The notes: generated by a model not told the origin, from the letters alone. A stretch of DNA of 64,000 nt from DASWJZ01 sp963846475 (GCA_963846475.1 CAWJVZ010000004.1:124001-188000), one strand, 5' to 3'; shown: positions 45,560 to 55,334, counted from the first letter of the stretch. Program-made: numbers and translations.

Positions 45560-46402
45560 TCATCCCCGCGAAGACGGCGATCTTGCCGAGGACGAGCGGG
45601 TAGGGCGCCACAGCGTTCGGAGCGCCTCATTGAGCGGCCCTCCGGTGAACTGGATCTCGTGGCCGGCACCCTCGATCACCATCCGCGACGCGCCGATCCG
45701 CTCGGCCAGCTCGTCGCAGATGGCGTCGAAGCCTGCGCTATGCCCGCCGGATACGACGAGTTTCGGGAAGGCCGCCGATGCCAGGCCGGCGAGCGGCAGG
45801 TCAGGTTCCCAGATCGGCCGTCCGCGCCGGAACACGGGCACGAGCGGCACGGCCGCCGCGATCAGCTCGGGCGAAAGAGCATCACCACTCCCCACGAGCT
45901 GCAGAAAGCGGATCACCCAGTGCTCGTCCGGGAGATCCTCATCCCAGAGGCGGCGAACCTCTGCGACGAGCGTCCTCGCAGCCGGATCGCGCTGGCCCAG
46001 CGAGAATGTGCCCGGCTCCAGCAGCGTCAGAGACAGCGTCGCCTCGGGACGGCGGGCAGCGGCGAACACGACGCCCAGGCCGCCGTAGGAATGACCGACG
46101 AGGTGAGCGCCATCGCCCATGAGCTCGGCGATGTCTTCGGCATCGGCCAGGAAATCCTCGCCGCGCGCGGCCGGGCTTCGCCCATAACCCCGCCGGTCAG
46201 GCACCAAGAGGCGAAAGCCTTCATCGGCGAGCGGTCGCTGGGCCTGCCACTCGTCGGCGCCCGTCGCCAGCGAGCCGTGCACCAGCACCACCGGCACGCC
46301 CGAGCCCCAGGATTCTACGAAGAGGCCGCTCAGCGGGCCTATGGCGGCGATGTCCGCAGCGCGGAAAGACGAGGCCGCAAAGTTCGAACCAAGTGTGCTC
46401 AT
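45560..46402 (-). CDS. Alpha/beta hydrolase
   Basis: A 280-residue alpha/beta-hydrolase-fold enzyme. I place the start at ATG 46402; the frame is open upstream but without similarity. The oxyanion-hole region is VVLVHGSLATG, the nucleophile elbow is VGHSYGG, and the catalytic His lies in GAGHEIQFTGG near the end; the acid is probably in the SGGHSAGFDAIC strand. The substrate cannot be inferred; the family includes esterases, haloperoxidase-like enzymes and lactonases. It lies within the tsf-pyrH island. Confidence 0.85.
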   Translation of the reverse strand: MSTLGSNFAASSFRAADIAAIGPLSGLFVESWGSGVPVVLVHGSLATGADEWQAQRPLADEGFRLLVPDRRGYGRSPAARGEDFLADAEDIAELMGDGAHLVGHSYGGLGVVFAAARRPEATLSLTLLEPGTFSLGQRDPAARTLVAEVRRLWDEDLPDEHWVIRFLQLVGSGDALSPELIAAAVPLVPVFRRGRPIWEPDLPLAGLASAAFPKLVVSGGHSAGFDAICDELAERIGASRMVIEGAGHEIQFTGGPLNEALRTLWRPTRSSSARSPSSRG

Positions 46403-46655
46403 CGTGAAGCTCCAGGGACCAAAGGGGTACCAGGCACCTGCCCTTGTTGGGTGCTCTGACGGGACCGCAGAGGCGTTTAGAGGTGCTTTGTTTCGCACGG
46501 GTTGCGCCTGCTCAGATTCCGGTTTCGTGTGCTTGTGCGTGCGGCGCAGGGGCGAGACGCGTTTCGGCCCGTGGGTTTTAGGTCTGCTCAGCGAGCCGTA
46601 ATCGAAGATGTCGCGGAACGCCGTCAGAGGAGCGCCACGACGTGGGGAGCCGCAC

Positions 46656-48058
46656 ATGACCCGGGAGGCCGCCATCGGGCGCGCCGAGCACTACTTCGAT
46701 GCCGGCACGTTTTGGGACGATCTCGCGCGCCGCGTCGCGTTCCGAACCGAAAGCCAGGTGCCGGACAGCCGGCCGCAGCTCGGCCTCTATCTGGAGCGCG
46801 AGATCGCGCCGGCCTTCCGGCGCATCGGCTATGCCACCGAGATCCTGCCCAACCCCGTCGCCATGGCGGGCCGTTCCTCGTCGCGACGCGGCACGAGGAC
46901 GATGGCTTGCCGACGGTGCTGAGCTACGGCCACGGCGACGTCGTCCGCGGCCTCGAAGGCCAGTGGCGCGATGGCCTCGATCCGTGGACGCTCACCCTCG
47001 ACGGCGAGCGCTGGTACGGCCGCGGCACCGCCGACAACAAATCGCAGCATCTGATCAACATGCTGGCCCTGGAGCTGGTGATCGCCGAACGCGGCCGCCT
47101 CGGCTTCAACAGCACGTTCATGATCGAGACCAGCGAGGAGATCGGCTCGCCGGGCCTGCCCGAGTTCTGCGCCAAGCACAAGAAGACGCTGGCGGCCGAC
47201 CTGTTCATCGGCTCGGACGGGCCGCGCCTCGCGCCCGATCGGCCGACGATCTTCGGCGGCACGCGCGGGGTGATCAATTTCGACCTCGCCGTCGACCTGC
47301 GCGCGGGCGGGCACCACTCGGGTAACTGGGGCGGCATCCTCGCCAATCCCGGCGTGATCCTCGCCAATGCGATCGCCTCCATCATCGACCCAAGCGGCCG
47401 GGTGCGGGTGCGGGAGATCCTGCCGCGCAGCATTTCCAGGTCGGTGCGTGCGGCGCTCGCCGACTGCGCCGTCGAAAGCGGGGCGGACGGTCCGGCGATC
47501 GACCCTTGGTGGGGCGAGCCGGGCCTGAGCGTGCCCGAAAAAGTGTTTGCCTGGAACACATTCGAGGTTTTGGCTTTCTCCACCGGCAATCCGGAGAACC
47601 CGGTCAACGCCGTGCCGCCGCGGGCGAGCGCCCACTGCCAGATCCGCTTTACAGTCGACGTGCCGTGGCAGAGTTTTCTGCCGTCCTTGCGCAAACATCT
47701 GGACGCGCATGGATTCCAGGCGGTGACGATCGCGGAGTCCGACCAGGCCGTCATGGAAGCCACACGGCTCGATCCCGATCACCCCGCCGCAATGTGGGCT
47801 TCGAAGTCGATCGAGCGCACCACGGGGAAGAAGCCGGCGCTCTTGCCCAACCTCGGCGGCTCGCTGCCAAATGCGTGCTTCGCCGACACGCTTGGTATGC
47901 CGACGGTGTGGGTGCCGCATTCCTATGCATCCTGTTCGCAGCACGCGCCCGACGAGCACGTGCTCGCCCCTCTCATGCGTGAGGGCTTGCGCACGATGAC
48001 GGGGCTGTTCTGGGACATGGGCGAGACGCCGCCCGTAGGAACACGAGACATGGCGTGA
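46656..48058 (+). CDS. M20-family metallopeptidase, one-base deletion near 46866
   Basis: A zinc-dependent aminoacylase/carboxypeptidase-type hydrolase. ATG 46656 is preceded by GGGGAGC at a good distance. The first frame runs to NPVAMAG; restoring one missing base (probably in a G run near 46863-46870) continues as GPFLVATRHEDDGLP in the next frame. Metal and catalytic residues are visible: YGHGDVVRG, YGRGTADNKSQ, ETSEEIGSPG, IGSDGPR and the C-terminal PHSYASCSQHAPDEH. The corrected length is about 467 residues. This shift is a deletion, unlike most others in the window. Confidence 0.88.
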
Positions 48059-48338
48059 AGACCGAAGGCAGCCTCAACACGGTGCTCGCGAACGGAGATT
48101 TCCGGTGGCCGACGCGGTGGCGACGATCGACAATGTGGCGTTGCGCCGTTCGGCAATGCTCTCCGTCGACGAAGACGTCGTGGCGAGCTACGTCCGTGCC
48201 GGGTCGCGCCGGGCCTCGGCAGATTGGTGTGCCCACGCGCAGAAGCTGAACGCGCTCGCCCGCAGGTCGCCATGCATGTAGCCGCCGCCATCCGCTGGCT
48301 GCGATGTCGACCGGCTCAATCCGGAGACGGTGCCGTCG
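48059..48338 (+). pseudogene. Decayed tsf fragment
   Basis: This stretch aligns to the middle of the intact tsf (about 38970-39295): shared runs include GACGCGGTGGCGACGATCG, CTCTCCGTCGACGA, GTCGTGGCGAGCTACGTCC and CAGGTCGCCATGCA. Two internal deletions of about 30 bases and many substitutions abolish coding. It begins directly at the stop of the M20 gene. With the pyrH fragment at 41791 it shows that parts of the tsf-pyrH region were duplicated. The DNA that follows to 48557 contains no supported gene. Confidence 0.85.
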
Positions 48339-48557
48339 AGCACCAATCTGCCTGCCTTCAGCGCCGCGAGGTCCATCGCCTGAGCCTCTAGGTAGGGTGC
48401 GGTGGCCAGCGCAGCGGCGAACATGAACCTCTGCCCAGCAAAGCCTGCGGCGTAGCGGAAAGTGTGTCGGGTCATGCCCTCCAACGGTGCAGCCGGATTG
48501 CCTTGATAAACTGCTTCTGGTAGTATGTAGCTGCGCGTCAACCTCTGGGGTTATGCT

Positions 48558-49631
48558 ATGGTCAGGTCAAGAGCGCTCACGACCGGTTTCGCTTTCCTCG
48601 TCGCGTCCTCGGTCATCCCAGCCGCCGCTTCCGCAAACGAAAACGAGGTCGGTCGCGCTGAGGCGGGAGTGGCCATCACAGAAGACGATGTCCAAAACGC
48701 TACCGTGTTGTCGCGGTTTTTCTACGATCCGGGCATGCTGAGTGACGACGTCCGGGATGTGCTTCTCATTAATGATGAAGGAGCGCTGCCTGTCCAATTC
48801 AATGGCAAGAGGCACCCGTTCACGACGAAGATTGCGAGTGGGGAAGGTGGGATCTCTCCCGTTGACCGGTTTCCCTGGCGCGCCGTTGGCAAGTTGTTCA
48901 TGAAATTTGACGGGTCGACCTTCGCATGCACCGGTTCGGTAATTAACAGCAGCCTGGTCGTCACGGCGGCGCATTGTGTTCACAACTTCGGCGAGAAGGA
49001 AGACGGGTTTGCTGATGCCGTATCCTTTGAGCCTGCTCGTCATGGAGCGGAAAGGCCTTTTGGGACCTGGGTAGCGAAGGAATGGTGGATCCCGAGGGCC
49101 CACTTCGACGGTACTGACAATTGTTCGCCCGTCGCGCCCAAGATTGTCTGTGAGAACGATATTGCTGTTGTGGTTTTGGAGAAGAGGGACGGTAGTTTTG
49201 TAGCAGAGCACACCGGAAGATTTGGTTTCCAGACCGACGAATACGGCTATAGCTTTTTCTTGAACAAAATGGCCACGCAGGTAACGCAGCTTGGCTATCC
49301 AGGAAAGGGCTATGATGGATTTATTATGATCCGGACCGACTCGCTTGGATACCAAGCTAACCACAACAACGTTGTTATTGGATCTGCCCAGACCGACGGT
49401 TCAGACGGTGCCCCTTTTGTGCTGAATTTTGGGATCAACACGTCTTACGGTGGACTCATGGACGATGATGACAATCAGGTGGTTGGGACTACGAGCTGGG
49501 CGTTCATAGAAGACGTGTTCGCCGTAGTGCAAGGAGCCTCGCGGTTCGGTAGGAACGGCATTTACACAGATGACTCCAACATCCAGTCCCTTGTGAACTC
49601 AGCGTGTACGGCGAACCCGGCCTATTGCTAG
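48558..49631 (+). CDS. Secreted trypsin-like (S1) protein with Asp at the nucleophile position
   Basis: A 357-residue protein with a signal peptide (cleavage near AAASA, residue 25), a propeptide-like region and an S1 chymotrypsin fold. H139 is in VVTAAHCV and D201 in CENDIAVV, as expected for the catalytic triad. The Ser motif reads G281-S-D-G-A-P286: where GDSGGP or GSSGGP is expected, the Ser directly before Gly is Asp283. Unless Ser282 substitutes, the protein is probably an inactive homologue. Base composition is visibly more AT-rich than the core genes, suggesting transfer. It stands alone before pyrH. Confidence 0.8.
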   Translation: MVRSRALTTGFAFLVASSVIPAAASANENEVGRAEAGVAITEDDVQNATVLSRFFYDPGMLSDDVRDVLLINDEGALPVQFNGKRHPFTTKIASGEGGISPVDRFPWRAVGKLFMKFDGSTFACTGSVINSSLVVTAAHCVHNFGEKEDGFADAVSFEPARHGAERPFGTWVAKEWWIPRAHFDGTDNCSPVAPKIVCENDIAVVVLEKRDGSFVAEHTGRFGFQTDEYGYSFFLNKMATQVTQLGYPGKGYDGFIMIRTDSLGYQANHNNVVIGSAQTDGSDGAPFVLNFGINTSYGGLMDDDDNQVVGTTSWAFIEDVFAVVQGASRFGRNGIYTDDSNIQSLVNSACTANPAYC

Positions 49632-50038
49632 TCATGCTGGCTGCGATGAGCGGCTGCGCAAATGAAAGTCGAGGCCGCAGGCTCGCCTACAACGACGCTC
49701 TGGCGGTTACGTCCACACGATGATACCGAACGGCCCGAGGTGTTGGCTTGGAGGCTGCGTCTCGCGGAAAAGGTTTCCCATCACAGCATTCGTGACAGAG
49801 TGTTTGCATCGGTGCCGATGTCTTGCTGAGGCCTCGCTTCTACGGTAGGGCACCGACAGGCGGTAAATTTCGAAGTGAGACTTTTCGTACTCTGGCCTCG
49901 ACACGTTCCAGGATCCGCCGCGGGACGGCCTGCGTTCGCGACCTTTGAGTTTCCCGCCAGCCGGCGTGACATGTCGGCGCCCTTCGCTTATGCGGTGGCC
50001 CGCGCACGCGTTCGCGGCGGAACGCGCGAGGAGCGATC
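49632..50038. other. 407-bp gap before pyrH, no supported gene
   Basis: The right border of the island. The first 250 bases look AT-richer like the trypsin-like gene; the last 100 bases are GC-rich like pyrH. Short frames on both strands have no ribosome binding site or recognisable sequence. The pyrH promoter is expected here (CTTCGCTTATGCGG near 49984 is a weak candidate). Confidence 0.45.
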
Positions 50039-50758
50039 ATGCCCCCCAGGCCGAGGCCGAAGCGGATTCTGCTAAAACTGTCGGGCGAGGCTTTTCTGGG
50101 GGACCAGCCTTTCGGGATCGACGACAAGGTCGTCTCCCGCTACGCGGCCGAGATCGCCGCCGTTGCCCGGAACGGCACGGAAGTCGCCGTGGTCATCGGC
50201 GGCGGCAACATCTTTCGCGGCCTGGCGATCGCGGCGAAGGGCGGCGACCGCGTCACCGGCGACCACATGGGCATGCTGGCGACCGTGATGAACGCGCTGG
50301 CGCTGGAGGCGGCGCTGGTCCGCGAGGGCATGGAAGCCCGCGCATTGTCGGCCATCGAAATGCCGTCGGTGTGCGAGACCTACGTGCATCGCCTGGCGGC
50401 AGGCCATATGCGCAAGAAGATCATCGTCGTGCTGGCCGGCGGCACCGGCAATCCCTTCTTCACCACCGACAGCGGGGCCGCCTTGCGGGCGCTGGAGCTG
50501 GAATGCGACGCTCTCCTCAAGGGCACCCAGGTCGACGGGGTCTACTCGGCGGATCCGCGGCGCGACCCGAACGCCACCCGCTACGAGCACGTCACCTTCC
50601 AGGAGGCGATCTCGCGCGGCCTCGCCGTCATGGACACCGCCGCCTTTGCGCTTGCCCGCGACAACGGTCTGCCGATAATCGTGTTCAACATCCACGAGCC
50701 GGGAGCCTTGGCGAGGATCGTGGCCGGCGAGGCGGTCGGCACGCTCGTCGCGGGCTGA
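50039..50758 (+). CDS. pyrH: UMP kinase
   Basis: Phosphorylates UMP to UDP for RNA, DNA and cell-wall precursors. The 239-residue protein has the amino-acid-kinase fold: LLKLSGEAFLGD at the start, IGGGNIFRG, DHMGMLATVMNALAL and GGTGNPFFTTDSGAALRA. ATG 50039 is preceded by GAGGAGCG. The frame is intact. It leads the envelope-biogenesis operon, with frr 36 bp downstream. Confidence 0.96.
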   Translation: MPPRPRPKRILLKLSGEAFLGDQPFGIDDKVVSRYAAEIAAVARNGTEVAVVIGGGNIFRGLAIAAKGGDRVTGDHMGMLATVMNALALEAALVREGMEARALSAIEMPSVCETYVHRLAAGHMRKKIIVVLAGGTGNPFFTTDSGAALRALELECDALLKGTQVDGVYSADPRRDPNATRYEHVTFQEAISRGLAVMDTAAFALARDNGLPIIVFNIHEPGALARIVAGEAVGTLVAG

Positions 50759-50794
50759 ATTCTCGCCCGGCGGCGCAAAAATCGGGGAAGACGA

Positions 50795-51355
50795 ATGGAA
50801 GAGGCTCTGGATTTCAAGGATCTCAACCGGCGCATGCACGGGGCGGTCTCCGTCCTGAAGACCGAATTGTCGGGGTTGCGGACCGGACGCGCCTCGCCAA
50901 ACCTCCTCGACCCGGTGACGGTGAGCGCCTACGGGACGCAGATGCCGATCAACCAGGTCGCGACGGTCAACGTGCCGGAGCCGCGCATGCTGTCGGTCCA
51001 GGTCTGGGACAAGTCGCTGGCCGGCGCCGTCGACCGCGCCATCCGCGAGGCCAATCTCGGGCTGAACCCGATTATGGAGGGCACCCTGCTGCGCATCCCG
51101 ATCCCGGAGCTCAATGCGCAGCGCCGTCAGGAAATGGTCAAGGTTGCGCATAAATATGCCGAGCAGGCGCGGATTGCCGTGCGCCACGTCCGCCGCGACG
51201 GGATGGATCATTTGAAGAAGATGGAAAAGGACGGCCATCATAGCGAGGACGATACGCGGGCGCAGTCGGAGGAGCTGCAGGAGCTGACCGATTCCACCAT
51301 CAAGGAGATCGATGAGCTGCTCGCCGCCAAGGAACGGGAGATCATCCAGGTTTGA
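50795..51355 (+). CDS. frr: Ribosome recycling factor
   Basis: RRF splits post-termination ribosomes together with EF-G. It has 186 residues, the standard length, with the tRNA-mimic three-helix bundle (SVLKTELSGLRTGRASPNLLD, quoted in part: LRTGRASPNLLDPV) and the C-terminal helix containing KKMEKDGHHSEDDTR. A ribosome binding site (GGGGAAGA) precedes ATG 50795. The gene is intact. Confidence 0.96.
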   Translation: MEEALDFKDLNRRMHGAVSVLKTELSGLRTGRASPNLLDPVTVSAYGTQMPINQVATVNVPEPRMLSVQVWDKSLAGAVDRAIREANLGLNPIMEGTLLRIPIPELNAQRRQEMVKVAHKYAEQARIAVRHVRRDGMDHLKKMEKDGHHSEDDTRAQSEELQELTDSTIKEIDELLAAKEREIIQV

Positions 51356-51403
51356 GTGCGTCCGGAAAGCCGCTCCTCGTCATCGCCGGCGCAAGGAGCC
51401 GCC

Positions 51404-52153
51404 ATGGGCGTTGAACCGAGCCAGGTGGAAGCCGCTGCCGCGTTCCTGCCCGCGCCCCGGCACGTCGGCATCATCATGGACGGCAACGGTCGCTGGGCTC
51501 AGGCGCGCGGCCTGCCGCGCGGCGAGGGGCATCGGCGCGGCGTCGAGGCGCTGCGTCGCGCCGTCCGCTTCGCCGGCCGCCGCGGCATCGGCTACCTAAC
51601 GCTGTTCAGCTTTTCGTCGGAGAACTGGTCGCGGCCGCAGGACGAGATCCAGGGCCTCTTCAACCTCCTGCGGATCTTCATCCGCAGCGACCTGGCCGAG
51701 CTGAACTGCAACAGGGTGTGCATTCGGGTGATCGGCGAGCGCGACGGGCTGCCCACCGACATCCGCGGCCTGATCGAGGAGGCCGAGAGCCTGACCTTCG
51801 GCAATGCCGGGCTCCAGCTCGTCGTAGCCTTCAATTACGGTGCCCGCGACGAGATCGTCCGTGCCGCCCGCAAGCTCGCCCGGCGGGTCGCGCAAGGCGA
51901 GATCCGCCCGGAGGACATCGATCACCAGGTCTTCGAACAGACGCTCGACACGGCGGGCATCCCCGATCCCGACCTCATCCTGCGCACTTCGGGCGAACAG
52001 CGGATCAGCAATTTCCTGCTCTGGCAGGGCGCCTATGCCGAGCTGATCTTTCTGCCGGTCCTCTGGCCCGATTTCGGCGACGAGCAGTTCGAGGCGGCGC
52101 TAAACGAGTTCGCCTCCCGCGAGCGGCGCTACGGAGGCGTCGTTGGCATCTGA
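51404..52153 (+). CDS. uppS: Undecaprenyl diphosphate synthase
   Basis: A cis-prenyltransferase that makes the C55 lipid carrier for peptidoglycan and O-antigen. I choose ATG 51404 because AAGGAG lies seven bases before it; a GTG at 51356 is also open. The 249-residue protein has the catalytic MDGNGRWAQARG (Asp26), FSSENWSRP and RTSGEQRISNFLLWQ. It overlaps cdsA by 11 bases. Confidence 0.95.
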   Translation: MGVEPSQVEAAAAFLPAPRHVGIIMDGNGRWAQARGLPRGEGHRRGVEALRRAVRFAGRRGIGYLTLFSFSSENWSRPQDEIQGLFNLLRIFIRSDLAELNCNRVCIRVIGERDGLPTDIRGLIEEAESLTFGNAGLQLVVAFNYGARDEIVRAARKLARRVAQGEIRPEDIDHQVFEQTLDTAGIPDPDLILRTSGEQRISNFLLWQGAYAELIFLPVLWPDFGDEQFEAALNEFASRERRYGGVVGI

Positions 52154-53009
52154 GGCCCAGGCGGTCTCCGGGACCCGGAGCGAGCTGAGGACGCGCATCG
52201 TCTCCGCCGTCGTGCTGGCGCCGGTCGGGCTTGCCGCCATGATCCTCGGCGGCGTGCCCTTCGCGCTGCTCGTGACGGTGGTTGCGGCGATCGCATTTTG
52301 GGAATGGACGGGCATCAGCGGAGCGGTCGAGCCGCTCTGGCTTCGGGCGGGCTGTGCTGTCTGCCTTGCCGCCGGCCTTCTCGCGCTGGCCTTTGCGCGC
52401 ACCGATCTGGCCATTGCGCTGATCGGCGGTCCGGCGCTGCTGACGCTGATCGCCGGCTATCGCTTTCGACCCTGTCTCTGGACCGGACTCGGCCTCTTCT
52501 ACGTCGCGATTCCCTGTGCCGCATGCATCGTTTTGCGCCAGGCCGAGCCGCATGGATGGGCCGCCATTCTCTATCTCCTCATCGTTGTCTGGGCGACCGA
52601 CATTGCGGCCTATTTCGGCGGCCGCGCGCTCGGCGGTCCAAAGCTCTGGCCGCGCGTGTCGCCGAAGAAAACCTGGTCGGGCGCGCTGAGCGGCCTCGCC
52701 GCGGCGGTCGTCGCCGGCGGCCTCGTCGCCCGGCTGACCGGCGCGGGCGACATCGGCACCGGCCTCGTTCTCGCCGCGCCGCTCTCGGTAGCCTCGCAAG
52801 CCGGCGATCTCCTGGAATCGGCGTTGAAGCGCCGCTTCGGCGTCAAGGATTCCGGCCGCATCATCCCCGGCCATGGCGGCGTCCTCGACCGGATGGACGG
52901 GCTGTTCGCTGCGGCGGCTCTCGCCTGGCTCATCGCCGGCCTGGGGCTGGGCGGCGACCTTCTCGCGCCGCCGAGCGACGTCGCGGCCCTGTCGCAAGGC
53001 GCATCGTGA
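52143..53009 (+). CDS. cdsA: Phosphatidate cytidylyltransferase
   Basis: Makes CDP-diacylglycerol for phospholipid synthesis in the inner membrane. The 288-residue protein starts at TTG 52143, with GGAGG upstream, and has about seven to eight membrane segments. The family signature is complete: SPKKTWSGALSG and KDSGRIIPGHGGVLDRMDGL with the metal-binding Asp residues. Its stop overlaps the dxr start. Confidence 0.94.
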   Translation: MASEAQAVSGTRSELRTRIVSAVVLAPVGLAAMILGGVPFALLVTVVAAIAFWEWTGISGAVEPLWLRAGCAVCLAAGLLALAFARTDLAIALIGGPALLTLIAGYRFRPCLWTGLGLFYVAIPCAACIVLRQAEPHGWAAILYLLIVVWATDIAAYFGGRALGGPKLWPRVSPKKTWSGALSGLAAAVVAGGLVARLTGAGDIGTGLVLAAPLSVASQAGDLLESALKRRFGVKDSGRIIPGHGGVLDRMDGLFAAAALAWLIAGLGLGGDLLAPPSDVAALSQGAS

Positions 53010-54182
53010 CCCGCGTCACGCTGCTCGGCGCGACCGGATCGGTCGGCACCAACGCCGCCGCGGTGATCTCCGCCGATCCCGCCCGGTTCGAGGTGCAGGC
53101 CGTCGCCGCGCACTCCAACGGCGCCAAGCTTGGCGAGACGGCGCGGCGGCTCGGCGCCCGCCGGGCCGTGGTTGCGGACGAGGCCGGCCTGCCGGCGCTC
53201 CGCGAGGCGCTGTTCGGCTCCGGCATTGCCGCCGGCGCCGGGCTGCAGGCGTTCGAGGATGCGGCGGCCGAGCCGGTCGACATCGTGCTCTCCGCGGTCG
53301 TCGGGGCTGCGGGGGTGCGGGCCACCGCCGCGGCCATACGCGCCGGCAGCGACATCGCTCTCGCCAACAAGGAGTGCCTCGTCTGCGCCGGCAGCGCTTT
53401 CATGGCGCTTGCCCGCGCCCACGGCGTAAAAATCCTGCCGGTCGATTCGGAGCACAACGCGCTGTTTCAGCTCCTGGAGAGCCGCGACCGGGCGCTGATC
53501 CGCACCTACACCATCACCGCCTCCGGCGGCCCGTTCCGCACCTGGCCCGCCGAGCGTCTGGCGAAAGCCACGCCGGAGCAGGCGCTCGCCCATCCGACCT
53601 GGTCGATGGGCGCGAAAGTCTCCATCGATTCGGCGACGCTGATGAACAAGGGGCTGGAGCTGATCGAGGCGCATCACCTGTTCGGCATCTCGCCCAAGCA
53701 TCTCGAAGTCCTCGTCCATCCCCAGTCGATCGTCCACGCTTTGGTCACCTTCACCGACGGCTCCATCCATGCGGAGATCGGGCCGGCCGACATGCGCCGG
53801 CCGATCGGCCATTGCCTCTATTGGCCCGAGCGCGCCCGCCAGCCTGCTTTGCTGCTCGATCTGGCGGAGATCGGCCAGCTCACCTTCGAGCGCCCGGACG
53901 TGCGCCGTTTCCCCGCGCTCGCCCAGGCAATTGCCGCGCTGGAGGCCGGGTGCGGCGCGCCGACCGTCCTCAATGCCGCCAACGAAATAGCCGTGCAGGC
54001 CTTCCTCGCCGGCCGCATCGGCTTTGCCGCAATTCCCGCAATCGTGGAAAAAACCTTGACGGCCGCTCAGGATGAGCGATTGCTGACGGAACCCGCCTCG
54101 ATCGATGAGGCGCTCGCGCTCGATGCGGCCGCACGGCGGATTGCGCGAGCCGATCTGACCGCGCGCTACCGCCGCGGCCTAG
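53006..54182 (+). CDS. dxr: DXP reductoisomerase, probable frameshift at the 3' end
   Basis: Converts 1-deoxy-D-xylulose-5-phosphate to MEP in isoprenoid synthesis, supplying UppS. GTG 53006 overlaps cdsA. NADPH binding is LLGATGSVGTN; substrate and metal residues lie in NKECLV, DSEHNA, SGGPFRTW and SMGAKVSIDSATLMNKGLELIE. In the given frame there is no stop until 55294, which would add some 370 residues encoded in the wrong frame of rseP. One extra base in the last 50 or so would end the protein at TAG 54180-54182, giving the normal 391 residues. I therefore place the end there. Confidence 0.88.
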
Positions 54183-54191
54183 GAACCTACG

Positions 54192-55334
54192 ATGCCGGAC
54201 TTCCTGCTGCAGACGATCGCCATCCTGAAGGACAACGTGGTTCCTGCGCTGATCGTCCTGACGGCGGTCGTTTTCATTCACGAGATGGGCCACTTCCTGG
54301 TCGCCCGCTGGTGCGGCATCCGCGTCGCCGCGTTCTCCGTCGGCTTCGGCCGCGAGCTGTTCGGCTACACCGACCGCCGCGGCACCCGCTGGAAGCTCTC
54401 CGCCATCCCGCTCGGCGGCTATGTCCGCTTCGAAGGGGACGAAAACGCCGCGAGCATTCCCGATGCCGAGACGCTGGCCAAAGTGCCGCCGTCGCAGCGT
54501 CAGGGGCTGTTCCATTTCGCGCCGGTGTGGAAACGCATCGCCGTCGTTGCCGCGGGACCGATCGCCAATTTCATTCTCGCCATCCTGGTCTTCGCGGCGG
54601 TGTTCACGCTGATCGGCCGGCCGCATATCCTGCCGGTCGCCGAGACCGTGATGCAGGGCAGCGCCGCCGAGCGGGCGGGCATCAAGCCGGGCGACCGCAT
54701 CCTCAGCGTCGACGGCGACACGATCGAATCCTTCTCCGAGCTGCAGAGCCTCGTCATGCTCTCAGCCGACGATCCGCTCGCGCTGGTCGTCGAGCGCGAC
54801 GGCGCGCAGGTCGCGCTCACCGCGACGCCGGAACGCCAGGAGCAGCCCGACCGGCTGGGCGGCACGCACCGCATCGGTGTTCTCGGCATCACCGCCGGCG
54901 CGGTCGATTTCCGCCGCGACGATCCGCTCACCGCGCTGCGCGAAGGCGTGCGGGAGACCGGCCACATCATCGAACGCACGATGACCTACATCGGCCGTCT
55001 CCTCCGCGGGCGCGAGAACACCGAGCAGCTGAGCGGCGTCATCCGCGTGGCCCAGGTTTCCGGCGCGGTCGTGTCGTCGGGCGGCATACCCGGCCTGATC
55101 TATCTGACGGCCGTGCTCTCCGTCTCCATCGGCCTGTTCAACCTGTTCCCGGTGCCGATGCTCGACGGCGGCCACCTGGTCTTCTACGCCGTCGAGGCGC
55201 TGAGGGGGCGGCCGCTCAGTCCGCGCCTGCAGGACCTTGGATTTCGTATCGGCTTCGCGCTGGTTATCATGCTGTTCATTTTCGTGACCTTTAACGACAT
55301 CGCCAATCTGCCGGGCATTTTTGCCAACTCCTGA
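54192..55334 (+). CDS. rseP: RIP metalloprotease RseP
   Basis: A site-2-type intramembrane protease acting on anti-sigma factors and signal-peptide remnants. In the 380-residue protein the zinc site is H30-E31-x-x-H34 (FIHEMGHFL), with the third ligand region FNLFPVPMLDGGHL near the C-terminus. One PDZ domain is clear in the middle (AAERAGIKPGDRILSVDG). It has four membrane segments and starts nine bases after the proposed dxr stop. The frame is intact. Confidence 0.95.
   Translation: MPDFLLQTIAILKDNVVPALIVLTAVVFIHEMGHFLVARWCGIRVAAFSVGFGRELFGYTDRRGTRWKLSAIPLGGYVRFEGDENAASIPDAETLAKVPPSQRQGLFHFAPVWKRIAVVAAGPIANFILAILVFAAVFTLIGRPHILPVAETVMQGSAAERAGIKPGDRILSVDGDTIESFSELQSLVMLSADDPLALVVERDGAQVALTATPERQEQPDRLGGTHRIGVLGITAGAVDFRRDDPLTALREGVRETGHIIERTMTYIGRLLRGRENTEQLSGVIRVAQVSGAVVSSGGIPGLIYLTAVLSVSIGLFNLFPVPMLDGGHLVFYAVEALRGRPLSPRLQDLGFRIGFALVIMLFIFVTFNDIANLPGIFANS

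Noticed and set aside
48188..48541. Minus-strand frame of 117 codons containing MTRHTFRYAAGFAGQRF
   Set aside because: It overlaps the tsf remnant, has no ribosome binding site and no family I recognise; part of it may be a fossil gene but I cannot support it.
49634..49723. Short frame MLAAMSGCANE with a lipobox-like SGC
   Set aside because: Only 29 codons, lacks the basic N-terminal region of a signal peptide, and no ribosome binding site.
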